The notes under the pieces: generated by a model
Told to the model about the DNA's origin: nothing
The model's database searches: none
Seen by the model: the letters and a program-made list of their open reading frames with translations, nothing else
NCBI RefSeq assembly: GCF_900141895.1
Contig: NZ_FQYT01000004.1
Span: 1 to 64,000 of the forward strand
DNA: 64,000 bases
Origin: Parasporobacterium paucivorans DSM 15970
GTDB lineage: Bacteria; Bacillota; Clostridia; Lachnospirales; Lachnospiraceae
Direction of reading: 5' to 3'
Part shown: positions 51,383-61,166 of the stretch, one piece after another
Layout of the letters: every line of letters begins with the position of its first letter
How positions within the stretch are numbered: position 1 is the stretch's first letter
Made by a program: the position numbers and the translations under genes

Positions 51383-52618
51383 TTAAATACGATGTATGAA
51401 TAATCCGCTTCTGAGCTTGGGCTCAAACCACGTGGATTTAGGAGGCATAAGCCTTCCGGCATCCGCCACGGAAAACAGTTCTTCTATCTGGGTAGGGTAC
51501 ATGGCAAAGGCAACCGTCATGTCCTCCTGGCACCTTTTCTCCAGTTCCTTAAGCCCGCGGATCCCTCCGATGAAATCGATTCTCTTGTCCGTCCGGGGAT
51601 CCATTACACCCAGAACCGGAGCCAGAAGATGATTCTGAAGAATGGATACATCCAGACCTTCCACGGGATCTGTTGAAAGAAGATGCTTTTTCGCCGTCAG
51701 CTTATACCAGCTGCCCGCGAGGAACATTCCCACCACGCCTTTTGCAGGCGGCTGGAAAGGTTCTTTCCCCATTTCTTCCAGTTCGAAGTCCTCCGAGATG
51801 ATTTCAAGAAATTCTTCCCGGGTGTGTCCGTTCAGATCTCGTACTGCCCGGTTATAATCCATTATCTTCAGCTGTTCATCCGGAAAAAGAACGGACAGGA
51901 AATAATTGAATTCCTCACCTCCGTCATAGTCCGGATTTTCCGCTCTTCTTTTCAATCCCACCTTTACGGCGGAAGCGGCTCTGTGGTGGCCGTCCGCTAT
52001 GTATATGTCTGAAATTGCTCCAAATTGTTCCTTTATCGCAGCGATCCGTTCGGAAGCGTCCATTTTCCATACCCTGTGACCGATACCATCTTCAGACACA
52101 AAATCGTAAACCGGGCTCAGCTCCTTTGCCTCATCCACAATTTCGTTGATTTCCTGAACTGCACGGTATGCGAGGAAAATAGGTCCGGTCTGAGCCGAAC
52201 AGGTATCCACATGCCTTATACGGTCAATTTCCTTGTCTTCTCTGGTATTCTCATGCTTCTTGATCCTATTGTTCAGGTAATCGTCAATAGAGGCACATGC
52301 CACGATTCCCGTCTGTCGTCTGTCTCCCATCTTCAATTCATACAAATAATAGCATTCTGCGTTATCTTCCACCAGGATGCCTTCTGCAATCATATTGTCC
52401 AGGATTTCTCTGGCCTTCAAATAGACTCTGTCATCATACGGTTCAACGCTGTCATCAAACTGGGTCTCAGCCCTGTCGATTTTCAGGAAAGAGAGTTCTT
52501 CTTTCGCTACAGCTTCTTTGGCTTCTTTTCTGTTATAGACATCATAAGGAAGAGCCGCAACCCTGCTTGCGGCATCCTTCCTTGGTCTTATGCATTTAAA
52601 TGGTCTAATATTTGCCAT
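51383..52618 (-). CDS. DUF1015-family protein in the serine operon
   Basis: This 411-residue soluble protein belongs to DUF1015. It begins with ANIRPFKCIRPRKDAA and AALPYDVYN and has the conserved ADGHHRAASA motif near residue 200, which looks like a phosphate- or metal-binding site. DUF1015 genes often sit next to serA and serC, as here (15 bases after serA), while serB is not in this window. A job in serine metabolism, such as phosphoserine dephosphorylation or serine phosphorylation, is possible but not shown by the sequence. Confidence 0.82.
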   Translation of the reverse strand: MANIRPFKCIRPRKDAASRVAALPYDVYNRKEAKEAVAKEELSFLKIDRAETQFDDSVEPYDDRVYLKAREILDNMIAEGILVEDNAECYYLYELKMGDRRQTGIVACASIDDYLNNRIKKHENTREDKEIDRIRHVDTCSAQTGPIFLAYRAVQEINEIVDEAKELSPVYDFVSEDGIGHRVWKMDASERIAAIKEQFGAISDIYIADGHHRAASAVKVGLKRRAENPDYDGGEEFNYFLSVLFPDEQLKIMDYNRAVRDLNGHTREEFLEIISEDFELEEMGKEPFQPPAKGVVGMFLAGSWYKLTAKKHLLSTDPVEGLDVSILQNHLLAPVLGVMDPRTDKRIDFIGGIRGLKELEKRCQEDMTVAFAMYPTQIEELFSVADAGRLMPPKSTWFEPKLRSGLFIHRI

Positions 52619-52633
52619 ATCAGTTTCCTTCCA

Positions 52634-53797
52634 TTATCGAATCGTACGGGTTCTCTTCACGCCTTCAACAGCAGCTATCTGCTCCAGAAGGGACGGATAT
52701 GTCGAACTGTCCAGGTCAAATACAGAATACGCGTACTCACCCTTACTCTTGTTGATCATGTCGGAAATATTGATGTTCTCTTTCGCAAATACTGCCGAAA
52801 ACTGGCTGATCATATTCGGTTTGTTCAAATGATTGATCAGGATACGTTCTTCATTATTGGTGTCACCCAGATCACAGTTCGGATAATTTACAGAATTTGT
52901 TATGTTTCCATATTCCATGAAATCCATCAGCTGCTTAACTGCCATTACCGCACAGTTGTCTTCCGACTCTTCAGTGCTGGCTCCCAAATGAGGAATCGCC
53001 ATGACGCCTTCCATATTTACCGTCTTCTGATTCGGGAAGTCAGTCACGTAGCGTTTTACCTTGCCGGACTTGAGGGCCGCTTCCATATCGTCATCATTAA
53101 TCAGCGTATCTCTGGAGAAGTTCAGGATTATGATTCCATCCTTCATCATTTCCATTGTATCTTTGCAGATCATTCCCTTTGTTTCCGCTGTCGCAGGGAT
53201 ATGCACGCTTATGTAATCGCACTGGCGATATATTTCCTCCAGAGAATTTGCATGATGCACGTGTCTGGATAAATGCCATGCGCCTTTTACGGAAATGAAC
53301 GGATCATATCCATAAACTTCCATTCCAAGACCGTTGCATGCATTGGCGACTCTTCCGCCGATTGCGCCGAGTCCGATTATGCCGATTTTCTTTCCAAAGA
53401 CTTCATTTCCGACATACTTCTTCTTGCCTTTTTCAACTGCATTTGCCACATCCGAATCATCTTTGAGGGTTTTTACCCAGTTGGCACCATCCAGGATATT
53501 TCTGGAAGCCATGATGAGGGATGCTACGACCAGCTCTTTGACGCCGTTTGCGTTTGCTCCAGGTGTGTTAAATACTACAATTCCTTTTTTTGAGCATTCT
53601 TCAATCGGTATGTTGTTCACGCCAGCTCCCGCTCTGGCGATCGCCTTGATGTTGTCGCCTATTTCCAGGCAATGCATATCCGCACTTCTTACCAGAACCA
53701 CATCGGCATCATCCATATTCTCCACTTCGACATAATCAGGAGTGAATAATTGCATTCCCACCTGGGCTATCGGATTTAAACATTTAACTTTGACCAT
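52634..53797 (-). CDS. serA: D-3-phosphoglycerate dehydrogenase
   Basis: This 387-residue enzyme starts the phosphorylated serine pathway. It has the NAD loop IGLGAIGGRVANACNGLG, the catalytic region around NFSRDTLIND, and a carboxyl ACT domain (NISDMINKSKGEYAYSVFDL) for serine feedback. I chose ATG 53797 (VKVKCLNPI) with GGAAGGAAG upstream; the longer frame runs into serC. It follows serC after 16 bases. Confidence 0.94.
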   Translation of the reverse strand: MVKVKCLNPIAQVGMQLFTPDYVEVENMDDADVVLVRSADMHCLEIGDNIKAIARAGAGVNNIPIEECSKKGIVVFNTPGANANGVKELVVASLIMASRNILDGANWVKTLKDDSDVANAVEKGKKKYVGNEVFGKKIGIIGLGAIGGRVANACNGLGMEVYGYDPFISVKGAWHLSRHVHHANSLEEIYRQCDYISVHIPATAETKGMICKDTMEMMKDGIIILNFSRDTLINDDDMEAALKSGKVKRYVTDFPNQKTVNMEGVMAIPHLGASTEESEDNCAVMAVKQLMDFMEYGNITNSVNYPNCDLGDTNNEERILINHLNKPNMISQFSAVFAKENINISDMINKSKGEYAYSVFDLDSSTYPSLLEQIAAVEGVKRTRTIR

Positions 53798-53813
53798 CTT
53801 GTACTTCCTTCCG

Positions 53814-54899
53814 TTATTTATTCTCAGCCTCAAACTTGCTCATGAACTCTACGAGTTTCTCAACACCTTCAATCGGCATCGCGTTGTAAATGCTTGCACG
53901 CATTCCGCCGATTGTACGGTAGCCTTTAAGATTCACAAAGCCTGCTTTTGTGGCTTCCGCAATAAATTTTGCATCCAGGTCAGGTTTTCCGGTAACAAAT
54001 GGAACGTTCATAAGAGAACGGGAATCTGGATCTGTTACTGTCGCGCTGAACATCTCGCTGCTGTCAAGATAGTCATACAGTATTCCCGCTTTTTTGATGT
54101 TGCGTCTCTTCATTTCTTCGAGGCCGCCAATGCTTTTCAGCCACTTGAATACCTTGCCGCAGATATAGATGCCGTATGAAGGCGGCGTATTGTACATGGA
54201 ACCTGCATCAGAATGTGTCTTGAATTTCAACATGGTAGGTGTTCCAGGCAGTGTATCTTCCGTAATCAGATCTTCACGGATGATAACGATGACGACGCCG
54301 GCCGGACCAATGTTTTTCTGCACTCCACCATACATTATGGCATATTTGCTCACATCCGCAGGTTCAGACAGGAAGCAGGAAGAAACATCTGCTACCAGAT
54401 CCTTTCCCTTGGTATTAGGAAGTGTTTTGAATTTTGTTCCGTAAATGGTATTGTTTTCGCAAATATATACGTAATCTGCATCCGGGCTTATTGGAAGATC
54501 CGAGCAGTCCGGGATATAGGTGAAGTTTTTGTCTTCTGAAGAGGCTATTACATTGGCCTGTCCGAATATTTTAGCTTCTTTGTATGCCTTTGTTGCCCAT
54601 TGTCCAGTCAGGATATGATCCACAACTTTGTTCTTCATCAGGTTCATAGGAATCATGGCAAACTGCTGTGAAGCTCCGCCCTGAAGGAACAGCACTTTGT
54701 AATTATCCGGTATTTCCAGTAAATCCCTAAGATCCTGTTCTGCATCTGCAAGAATTTTTTCAAAGGTCTTAGATCGATGGCTCATCTCCATTACTGACAT
54801 TCCTGAACCGCCGTAATCCAGCATTTCATCTGCTGCTTCTTTTAACACCTCTTCTGGCAAAACTGCCGGTCCTGCTGAAAAATTATAAACTCTGGCCAT
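53814..54899 (-). CDS. serC: Phosphoserine aminotransferase
   Basis: This 361-residue class V aminotransferase has NFSAGPAVLPEEVLKEA at the start, the PLP lysine in YGGVQKNIGPAG, and GGMRASIYNAMP near the end. It makes phosphoserine with glutamate. Gene order ilvB-serC-serA-DUF1015 is compact (25 bases from ilvB). Confidence 0.97.
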   Translation of the reverse strand: MARVYNFSAGPAVLPEEVLKEAADEMLDYGGSGMSVMEMSHRSKTFEKILADAEQDLRDLLEIPDNYKVLFLQGGASQQFAMIPMNLMKNKVVDHILTGQWATKAYKEAKIFGQANVIASSEDKNFTYIPDCSDLPISPDADYVYICENNTIYGTKFKTLPNTKGKDLVADVSSCFLSEPADVSKYAIMYGGVQKNIGPAGVVIVIIREDLITEDTLPGTPTMLKFKTHSDAGSMYNTPPSYGIYICGKVFKWLKSIGGLEEMKRRNIKKAGILYDYLDSSEMFSATVTDPDSRSLMNVPFVTGKPDLDAKFIAEATKAGFVNLKGYRTIGGMRASIYNAMPIEGVEKLVEFMSKFEAENK

Positions 54900-54924
54900 T
54901 TCTAAATCCTCCTTAAATTTTTAT

Positions 54925-56613
54925 TTATTTGAATCCCTTTGCTTCAAGATCTTCCTCGGCAAACACTTCACTGATCGCCGTGTTGGGGGCAACCATCGGG
55001 AATACCTTGTCATCGGGATCAATCTGGCATTCGATCAGTACCGGTTCGTTCAAGGCAAGCGCCTTCCTGAGTACCGGTTCCACCTCTTCCCTTTTTGTAA
55101 CTCTGTATCCTTTTGCTCCCATGGCTTCTGCCAGCTTCACAAAGTCCACTTTATCCTCAAGTGTCGTACAGGAATATCTCTTCCCGTAAAACAGATTCTG
55201 CCACTGTCTGACCATTCCCAGCACGCTGTTATTTATTACGACCTGGACAATCGGAATATCATAGCGTGTCGCTGTTGCAAGCTCATTCATATTCATACGG
55301 AAGCATCCGTCTCCGGCTATGTTGATTACAGGCTTATCCATGTTTCCAACCTTCGCTCCGATGCATGCTCCCAGTCCGAAGCCCATTGTACCCAGTCCTC
55401 CTGATGTAATAAGGGTGTGGGGATGCTTATATGTGTAATATTGGGCCGCCCACATCTGGTTCTGGCCAACTTCTGTCGTTATGATGGCATCGCCTTCAGT
55501 GATTTTACATAGTGTTTCGATTATGTAAGGTCCCGTAAGAATATCCTCCCTGTATTTAAGAGGAAATTCTTCCTTCATATCCAGTATGTGATTTGTCCAC
55601 TCATCCCTGCTGGTGTATTCGATTTTTTTATTCAGGATAGAAAGGACTTCTTTCACATCCCCTGTAATGCTGGAAGCCGTTTTTATGTTTTTATTTATCT
55701 CAGCTCTGTCCACATCGATCTGCAGGATTTTGGCATGGCGAGCAAATCCCTTGGAATTGCCCACTACTCGGTCGCTGAATCTGACACCGATAGCAATCAG
55801 AAGATCACATTCAGAAACACCCAGATTGGATGTCTTCGTGCCGTGCATGCCAAGCATTCCCGTATATAAGGGATCATTTCCATCCATCACGCCTTTTCCC
55901 ATAAGGGTATCGCATACAGGCGCACTTATCTTCGCCGCAAATTCCCTGACTTCTTCAGCCGCATCCGAGGATGTTGCCCCGCCCCCGACCAGGATAAATG
56001 GCTTCTTGGATTTTTGAATCATCCTGAGAGCATTTTCAATATCCTCTTCCAGAATATTTTCCGTTGACCGGATAATTTCAAGTGGTTTCTTATACGTGTA
56101 TTCCGCTTTGTTCGCGGTTGCATCCTTTGTAATATCGACCAGAACCGGGCCTTTTCTTCCGGACTGCGCAATTTGAAATGCTTTCCGCAAGGTCTTAGCC
56201 AGATCCTTAACATCTTTTACGATAAAATTATGCTTCGTAATGGGCATAGTGACCCCAACGATGTCGATTTCCTGGAAAGCATCTTTGCCAAGCAGATTTC
56301 TGGACACATTTGCCGTAATGGCCACCAGTGGGACGGAATCCATGTATGCAGTTGCAATCCCGGTAACCAGATTCGTCGATCCAGGTCCGCTGGTTGCCAT
56401 GCACACACCTACTTTTCCAGTAGATCTGGCATATCCGTCTGCTGCATGGGACGCCCCCTGCTCATGGGAGGTCAGATAATGCGTAATTTCATCCGCATGT
56501 TTATAAAGTTCATCGTAGATGTTCAGAATGGTACCGCCCGGATATCCGAAAACGGTGTCCACTCCCTGTTCTTTCAAACACTCTATTACTATTTCAGCAC
56601 CTGTCAAAAGCAT
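54925..56613 (-). CDS. ilvB: Acetolactate synthase, large subunit
   Basis: This 562-residue thiamine-diphosphate enzyme makes acetolactate for valine and leucine or acetohydroxybutyrate for isoleucine. It has the catalytic Glu in SHEQGASHAADGYARSTGKVG, FAD-binding middle segments, and the ThDP motif GDGCFRMNMNELATATRYDI. The regulatory subunit ilvN is not adjacent; the next gene is serC. It could use an ilvN encoded elsewhere or work alone. Confidence 0.94.
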   Translation of the reverse strand: MLLTGAEIVIECLKEQGVDTVFGYPGGTILNIYDELYKHADEITHYLTSHEQGASHAADGYARSTGKVGVCMATSGPGSTNLVTGIATAYMDSVPLVAITANVSRNLLGKDAFQEIDIVGVTMPITKHNFIVKDVKDLAKTLRKAFQIAQSGRKGPVLVDITKDATANKAEYTYKKPLEIIRSTENILEEDIENALRMIQKSKKPFILVGGGATSSDAAEEVREFAAKISAPVCDTLMGKGVMDGNDPLYTGMLGMHGTKTSNLGVSECDLLIAIGVRFSDRVVGNSKGFARHAKILQIDVDRAEINKNIKTASSITGDVKEVLSILNKKIEYTSRDEWTNHILDMKEEFPLKYREDILTGPYIIETLCKITEGDAIITTEVGQNQMWAAQYYTYKHPHTLITSGGLGTMGFGLGACIGAKVGNMDKPVINIAGDGCFRMNMNELATATRYDIPIVQVVINNSVLGMVRQWQNLFYGKRYSCTTLEDKVDFVKLAEAMGAKGYRVTKREEVEPVLRKALALNEPVLIECQIDPDDKVFPMVAPNTAISEVFAEEDLEAKGFK

Positions 56614-56634
56614 GTAATCACCTATTTCCTAATT

Positions 56635-58308
56635 CTATTCTTTCGGCGCCTGCAGGATAGCCCCCTTATCGGCAGAAGTAACCTGTGCCGCATATCGTAC
56701 GAGATATCCCTTCGTTACCGAAGGTTTCCTTGGTTTCCATTTATCTTTTCTAGCTTTCATTTCTTCATCGGATACTTCCACATGAATTGTATTTGCATTG
56801 ATATCGATCTTGATGATATCGCCCTCTTCCACCAATGCAATCGGTCCGCCTACTGCAGCTTCCGGAGACACGTGACCGATGCATGCGCCTCTTGTCGCTC
56901 CGCTGAAACGTCCGTCCGTAATTAAAGCCACTTCCTTGCCCAGACCCATTCCGGCAATTGAAGCTGTAGGGTTGAGCATCTCTCTCATTCCAGGGCCGCC
57001 TTTTGGTCCCTCATAACGGATAACCACTACATCTCCGGATTTGATTTTCCCGGCATTGATGGCATTTATGGAATCTTCTTCACAATCAAATACTCTTGCC
57101 GGTCCTTCATGTATCAGCATTTCTTCTGCAACCGCTGAACGTTTTACCACACAGGAATCCGGTGCCAGATTTCCTGTCAATACGGCTATTCCGCCGGTCT
57201 CGCTATATGGATTCTCAATAGGCCTTATGACGTCATGATTGAGATTGATACATCCCTCGATGTTTTCAGCTATTGTTTTTCCGGTGCAGGTTATAAGGTC
57301 CGTTTTAATAAGGCCCTTTTTATTCAATTCATTCATGACAGCGTATACGCCGCCCGCCAGGTCCAGATCTTCCATATATGTGTCTCCGGCAGGAGCAAGA
57401 TGGCAGAGATTTGGAGTTTTTGCGCTAATCTCATTTGCTATTTCCAGATTAAGCTTCACGCCTGCCTCGTAGGCAATTGCCGGAAGGTGAAGCATGCTGT
57501 TTGTACTGCATCCCAGCGCCATATCCAGGGCAAGTGCGTTCATGAATGCATCTTCTGTCATGATGTCACATGGTTTGATGTCCTTTTCCAGCAATTCCAT
57601 GATTTTCATTCCGGCATGTTTTGCCAGCCTGATTCTTTCTGACATAACAGCAGGAATTGTGCCGTTCCCTTTCAGTCCCATTCCTATAGCCTCGGTAAGG
57701 CAGTTCATGGAGTTAGCCGTATACATTCCAGAGCATGATCCGCAGGTCGGACATACGCCTTCTTCATATTCTTCCAGTTCTTCCAGGTTCATTTTTCCCG
57801 CATTATAAGCACCTACGGCCTCAAACATCTGGGAAAGGCAGGATCTTGAGCCATTCTTCATTCTTCCTGCAAGCATCGGTCCGCCGCTGACGAAGATAGT
57901 CGGGATGTTCAGTCTGGCTGCCGCCATCAGAAGACCTGGTACATTTTTATCACAGTTTGGTACCATGACAAGAGCGTCGAACTGATGCGCCATCGTCATT
58001 GCCTCTGTAGAATCTGCAATCAGCTCTCTGGTGACCAGAGAATATTTCATTCCCTGATGTCCCATGGCGATACCGTCACAAACGGCAATTGCAGGGAAAA
58101 CCACTGGAGTTCCGCCGGCCATAAGGACGCCGGCCCTTACTGCCTCCACAATCTTGTCCAGGTTCATATGTCCTGGTACAATTTCATTGTATGAACTGAC
58201 TATTCCTATCAGAGGTCTGGAAAGCTCCTCTTTTGTATATCCCAAAGCATTAAACAGGGAACGGTGTGGTGCCTGCTGAATTCCTTTTGTCACTGAATCA
58301 CTTCTCAT
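56635..58308 (-). CDS. ilvD: Dihydroxy-acid dehydratase
   Basis: This 557-residue IlvD dehydrates dihydroxy acids in branched-chain synthesis using an Fe-S cluster. It has the cluster cysteines in PNCDKNVPG and [18 protein letters not shown], and [11 protein letters not shown] near the end. It shares one base with the leuB stop, so translation is coupled. ilvC is not in the window. Confidence 0.97.
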   Translation of the reverse strand: MRSDSVTKGIQQAPHRSLFNALGYTKEELSRPLIGIVSSYNEIVPGHMNLDKIVEAVRAGVLMAGGTPVVFPAIAVCDGIAMGHQGMKYSLVTRELIADSTEAMTMAHQFDALVMVPNCDKNVPGLLMAAARLNIPTIFVSGGPMLAGRMKNGSRSCLSQMFEAVGAYNAGKMNLEELEEYEEGVCPTCGSCSGMYTANSMNCLTEAIGMGLKGNGTIPAVMSERIRLAKHAGMKIMELLEKDIKPCDIMTEDAFMNALALDMALGCSTNSMLHLPAIAYEAGVKLNLEIANEISAKTPNLCHLAPAGDTYMEDLDLAGGVYAVMNELNKKGLIKTDLITCTGKTIAENIEGCINLNHDVIRPIENPYSETGGIAVLTGNLAPDSCVVKRSAVAEEMLIHEGPARVFDCEEDSINAINAGKIKSGDVVVIRYEGPKGGPGMREMLNPTASIAGMGLGKEVALITDGRFSGATRGACIGHVSPEAAVGGPIALVEEGDIIKIDINANTIHVEVSDEEMKARKDKWKPRKPSVTKGYLVRYAAQVTSADKGAILQAPKE

Positions 58309-59402
58309 TATACTTCCTCCAATATTCTTTCTGAAATTAATGTGCCCATTTCACGGCACCCTGCATATATACAACCTTCCGACATGATGTCTTTGGTTCT
58401 GTATCCTTCTCTTAACACCGCTTTTACGGCATTTTCCACATCATCGGCTTCTTTATCCATGTCAAACGAAAATCTCAGCATCATGGCTGCCGATAAAATT
58501 GTTGCAATGGGATTTGCCAGGTCTTTTCCGGCAATATCCGGTGCCGCTCCGTGGCTCGGTTCATAAAGTCCGGGTTTTCCTTCTCCAAGGCTGGCTGAAG
58601 GAAGCATTCCGATGGATCCGGTAATCATGCTTGCCTCATCCGACAATATATCTCCAAACATGTTTTCTGTAAGAATCACATCAAACTGTCCCGGATCTCT
58701 TACCAGCTGCATTGCACAATTGTCCACCAGCATATGTTCCAGGGTCACGGACGGGTAACTCTTTGCAGTCTCTTCCACAACCTTGGCCCAAAGCCTGGAG
58801 GAATCCAGTACATTGGATTTGTCCACGCTTGTAACTTTATTCCTGCGTTTGCTGGCAATCTCAAAAGCCTTGACCGCTATCCTTCTTATCTCGTTCTCGT
58901 CATATTTCAATATATCTGTTGCCGTCATGACTCCGTCGATCTCTTCTGTCTTACGTTCTCCGAAATAGATTCCGCCCGTCAGCTCCCGGACGACTATCAG
59001 ATCAAAACCAGCTTCGGCAATGTCCTGACGCAGCGGACAGGCAGCTTTCAACTCGTCATACAGAAGGGCGGGTCTCAGGTTTGCAAAAAGCCCTAATCCT
59101 TTGCGTATTTTAAGAAGCCCGGCTTCCGGCCTCAATTGGGGTGGAAGATCATACCAGCTGTCTTTCCCGACAATACCGCCTACCGCACCAAGGAGAACCG
59201 AATCGCTTTCCCTGGCAGTCCTGAGTGCTTCCTCCGTGAGGGGAACACCATGGGCATCGATAGAGACGCCTCCCATGAGAACTTCCGTGTAATTAAACGT
59301 ATGCCCATATTTTTTACAAATTCTGTCAAGAACTTTCTTCGCTTCCCTGACGATTTCCGGACCTATACCGTCTCCGGAAATAACAGATATATTGAATTCC
59401 AT
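58308..59402 (-). CDS. leuB: 3-isopropylmalate dehydrogenase
   Basis: This 364-residue leucine enzyme has the [11 protein letters not shown] start, the substrate arginines in [11 protein letters not shown] and [12 protein letters not shown], and the NAD signature [20 protein letters not shown]. It is first in the long leftward operon, only about 30 bases after the predicted transcription start, so no T-box or leader peptide fits. leuA and leuCD are absent here. Confidence 0.97.
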   Translation of the reverse strand: MEFNISVISGDGIGPEIVREAKKVLDRICKKYGHTFNYTEVLMGGVSIDAHGVPLTEEALRTARESDSVLLGAVGGIVGKDSWYDLPPQLRPEAGLLKIRKGLGLFANLRPALLYDELKAACPLRQDIAEAGFDLIVVRELTGGIYFGERKTEEIDGVMTATDILKYDENEIRRIAVKAFEIASKRRNKVTSVDKSNVLDSSRLWAKVVEETAKSYPSVTLEHMLVDNCAMQLVRDPGQFDVILTENMFGDILSDEASMITGSIGMLPSASLGEGKPGLYEPSHGAAPDIAGKDLANPIATILSAAMMLRFSFDMDKEADDVENAVKAVLREGYRTKDIMSEGCIYAGCREMGTLISERILEEV

Positions 59403-59439
59403 TGCATTTCCTCGTTTCTACAAAAGGTTATTAGGTAAT

Positions 59440-59468
59440 ATAATATCTTATTTTAATTTAGATTTCAA
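59440..59468 (-). promoter_or_regulatory. Sigma-A promoter of the leuB-to-patatin operon
   Basis: TTGAAA (59468-59463), 17 bases, TATTAT (59445-59440) on the reverse strand. The leader is about 30 bases, too short for a T-box. Confidence 0.75.
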
Positions 59469-59492
59469 TACTAAGTTTGTTCACTTAAAGCA

Positions 59493-59531
59493 GAAAGGAA
59501 ATGAGTCTGCTGCACAGACCCATTTCCTTTC
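59493..59531 (-). terminator. Intrinsic terminator after yajC
   Basis: A long stem GAAAGGAAATGGGTCTG / CAGACTCATTTCCTTTC (one G-T) with a short loop. The tail TTTC-TGCTTT on the reverse strand is weak but the stem is strong. Confidence 0.7.
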
Positions 59532-59546
59532 ATGAGACAATTTCAC

Positions 59547-59867
59547 CTATTGAACTTCCGTTGCGCCGGTTGTTTTCTCCACCTGAACGATGGCTGCCTT
59601 CTGCATTGGAATTCTGCAGTTCTTATTATTCCCGAATTCTACGATAACGGTATCATCGGTTATATCAATTACCACACCGTAAAATCCGCTGGAAGTGAGT
59701 ATGCTGTCTCCGATTTCCAGTGATGAAAGCAGAGCCTTCGCTTTCTGCTGCTGTTTCTTCTGTGGTTTGATAATGATGAAATACATGAATGCTGCGAATA
59801 CTACTACATAAATAATAATGGTGACCCAGCTGTTGCTTGAGCCAGTTAATAATAATGACGAGTTCAT
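59547..59867 (-). CDS. yajC: Preprotein translocase subunit YajC
   Basis: This 106-residue small membrane protein has one helix (WVTIIIYVVVFAAFMYFIII) followed by the family segment KPQKKQQQKAKALLSSLEIG and a beta-rich cytoplasmic tail. It helps the SecDF part of the protein export machine. It comes 45 bases after tgt, the same order as in most bacteria, though secD/secF are not here. Confidence 0.95.
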   Translation of the reverse strand: MNSSLLLTGSSNSWVTIIIYVVVFAAFMYFIIIKPQKKQQQKAKALLSSLEIGDSILTSSGFYGVVIDITDDTVIVEFGNNKNCRIPMQKAAIVQVEKTTGATEVQ

Positions 59868-59912
59868 TTCTTGTCCTCCTGTGATTTAATTCCTCTTGAA
59901 GTCCGTCCTATG

Positions 59913-61046
59913 TTATCTGCTGGACTGTTCGAATCCTTCCAGCCTCATTTTTTTATATTCCTGAAAACGATCCTCTTCGATGGCTTTGCGGACTTCCTCC
60001 ATCATTGTATTATAGAAATACAAATTATGCAAGACACATAATCGCATTCCCAGCATTTCTTTCGCCTTCAGAAGGTGCCTTATGTAGGCCCTGCTGTACC
60101 TGCGACAGGTCGGACATCCGCACCCTTCTTCGATTGGATCGGAGTCCAGTTCATATTTGGCATTGAACATATTCATCTTCCCTTTGTTCGTGTAGACATG
60201 ACCATGCCTTCCATTCCGGGAAGGGTACACGCAGTCAAAGAAATCCACGCCTCTTTCCACCGCTTCCAGGATATTGGCCGGAGTGCCCACGCCCATCAGG
60301 TACGTCGGCTTATCTTGCGGCAGATATGGAACAGTTGCCTCAATGATACGGTACATTTCATCATGCGTCTCGCCTACCGCCAACCCTCCGATGGCGTACC
60401 CATCCAGATCCATTTCCGCGATTCTCTTGGCATGTTCCATCCGGATATCCTCATATATGGCTCCCTGGGTAATCCCAAACAGCATCTGTTTAGGATTGAG
60501 TGTATCTTCCAGTCCGTTCAGCCTCTTCATTTCCGTCCTGCAGCGTTCCAGCCATCTTGTTGTTCTATCCACAGAGTCCTGCACATAAGCTCGTTCGGCG
60601 GTACTGGATGGACATTCATCAAATGCCATCGCAATAGTGGATCCGAGGTTTGACTGGATCCTCATGCTTTCTTCCGGTCCCATGAATATTTTATGACCGT
60701 CTATATGGGACTGGAATTCCACCCCTTCTTCACGGATTTTTCTGAGCTTTGCCAGGGAAAACACCTGGAATCCGCCTGAATCCGTAAGAATAGGTCTGTC
60801 CCAGACCATGAATTTATGAAGTCCGCCTAATTTCCGGATTACCTCATCGCCTGGCCTGACATGGAGATGATACGTGTTGGATAAGGCCACCTGAGTGTTC
60901 AGTCCCAGAAGATCTTCCGTGGATACTGCTCCTTTTATGGCAGCTACCGTAGCCACGTTCATGAACACCGGTGTCTGTATAACCCCGTGAACCGTGTGCA
61001 GCTCTCCCCGCTTTGCCTGCCCGTCTTTATGTATAAGCTTGTACAT
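59913..61046 (-). CDS. tgt: tRNA-guanine transglycosylase (queuosine)
   Basis: This 377-residue TIM barrel exchanges guanine 34 of GUN-anticodon tRNAs for a queuine precursor. The nucleophile Asp lies in DSGGFQVFSL, substrate Asp in FDECPS, and the zinc site in CGCPTCRRYSRAYIRHL. It is first in the tgt-yajC operon, with a clean promoter upstream. Confidence 0.97.
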   Translation of the reverse strand: MYKLIHKDGQAKRGELHTVHGVIQTPVFMNVATVAAIKGAVSTEDLLGLNTQVALSNTYHLHVRPGDEVIRKLGGLHKFMVWDRPILTDSGGFQVFSLAKLRKIREEGVEFQSHIDGHKIFMGPEESMRIQSNLGSTIAMAFDECPSSTAERAYVQDSVDRTTRWLERCRTEMKRLNGLEDTLNPKQMLFGITQGAIYEDIRMEHAKRIAEMDLDGYAIGGLAVGETHDEMYRIIEATVPYLPQDKPTYLMGVGTPANILEAVERGVDFFDCVYPSRNGRHGHVYTNKGKMNMFNAKYELDSDPIEEGCGCPTCRRYSRAYIRHLLKAKEMLGMRLCVLHNLYFYNTMMEEVRKAIEEDRFQEYKKMRLEGFEQSSR

Positions 61047-61078
61047 TACGCCTCCTGTTTTAAACTGATAATAGGAAG

Positions 61079-61107
61079 AATATACTATTTTCAGTTCCCC
61101 TTGTCAA
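61079..61107 (-). promoter_or_regulatory. Sigma-A promoter of tgt-yajC
   Basis: TTGACA (61107-61102), 17 bases, TATATT (61084-61079) on the reverse strand, about 33 bases upstream of the ATG. Confidence 0.85.
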
Positions 61108-61112
61108 CAAAG

Positions 61113-61153
61113 CAAGGGACTGCCGTCAAAAAACTTTCTGGGGCAGTCCCTTG
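61113..61153 (-). terminator. Intrinsic terminator after glyA
   Basis: CAAGGGACTGCC and GGCAGTCCCTTG are perfect 12-base arms around a 17-base loop. The CTTTGTT tail on the reverse strand is modest, and the tgt promoter follows at once. Confidence 0.75.
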
Positions 61154-61166
61154 TTATTTGCTATTA

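Noticed and set aside
52025-53272. Long forward open frame (415 codons) opposite DUF1015 and serA
   Set aside because: It crosses two real genes on the other strand, and no ribosome site or domain supports it.
59403-59492. Possible T-box before leuB
   Set aside because: Only about 30 bases separate the predicted start of transcription from the leuB ATG, so no T-box fits.
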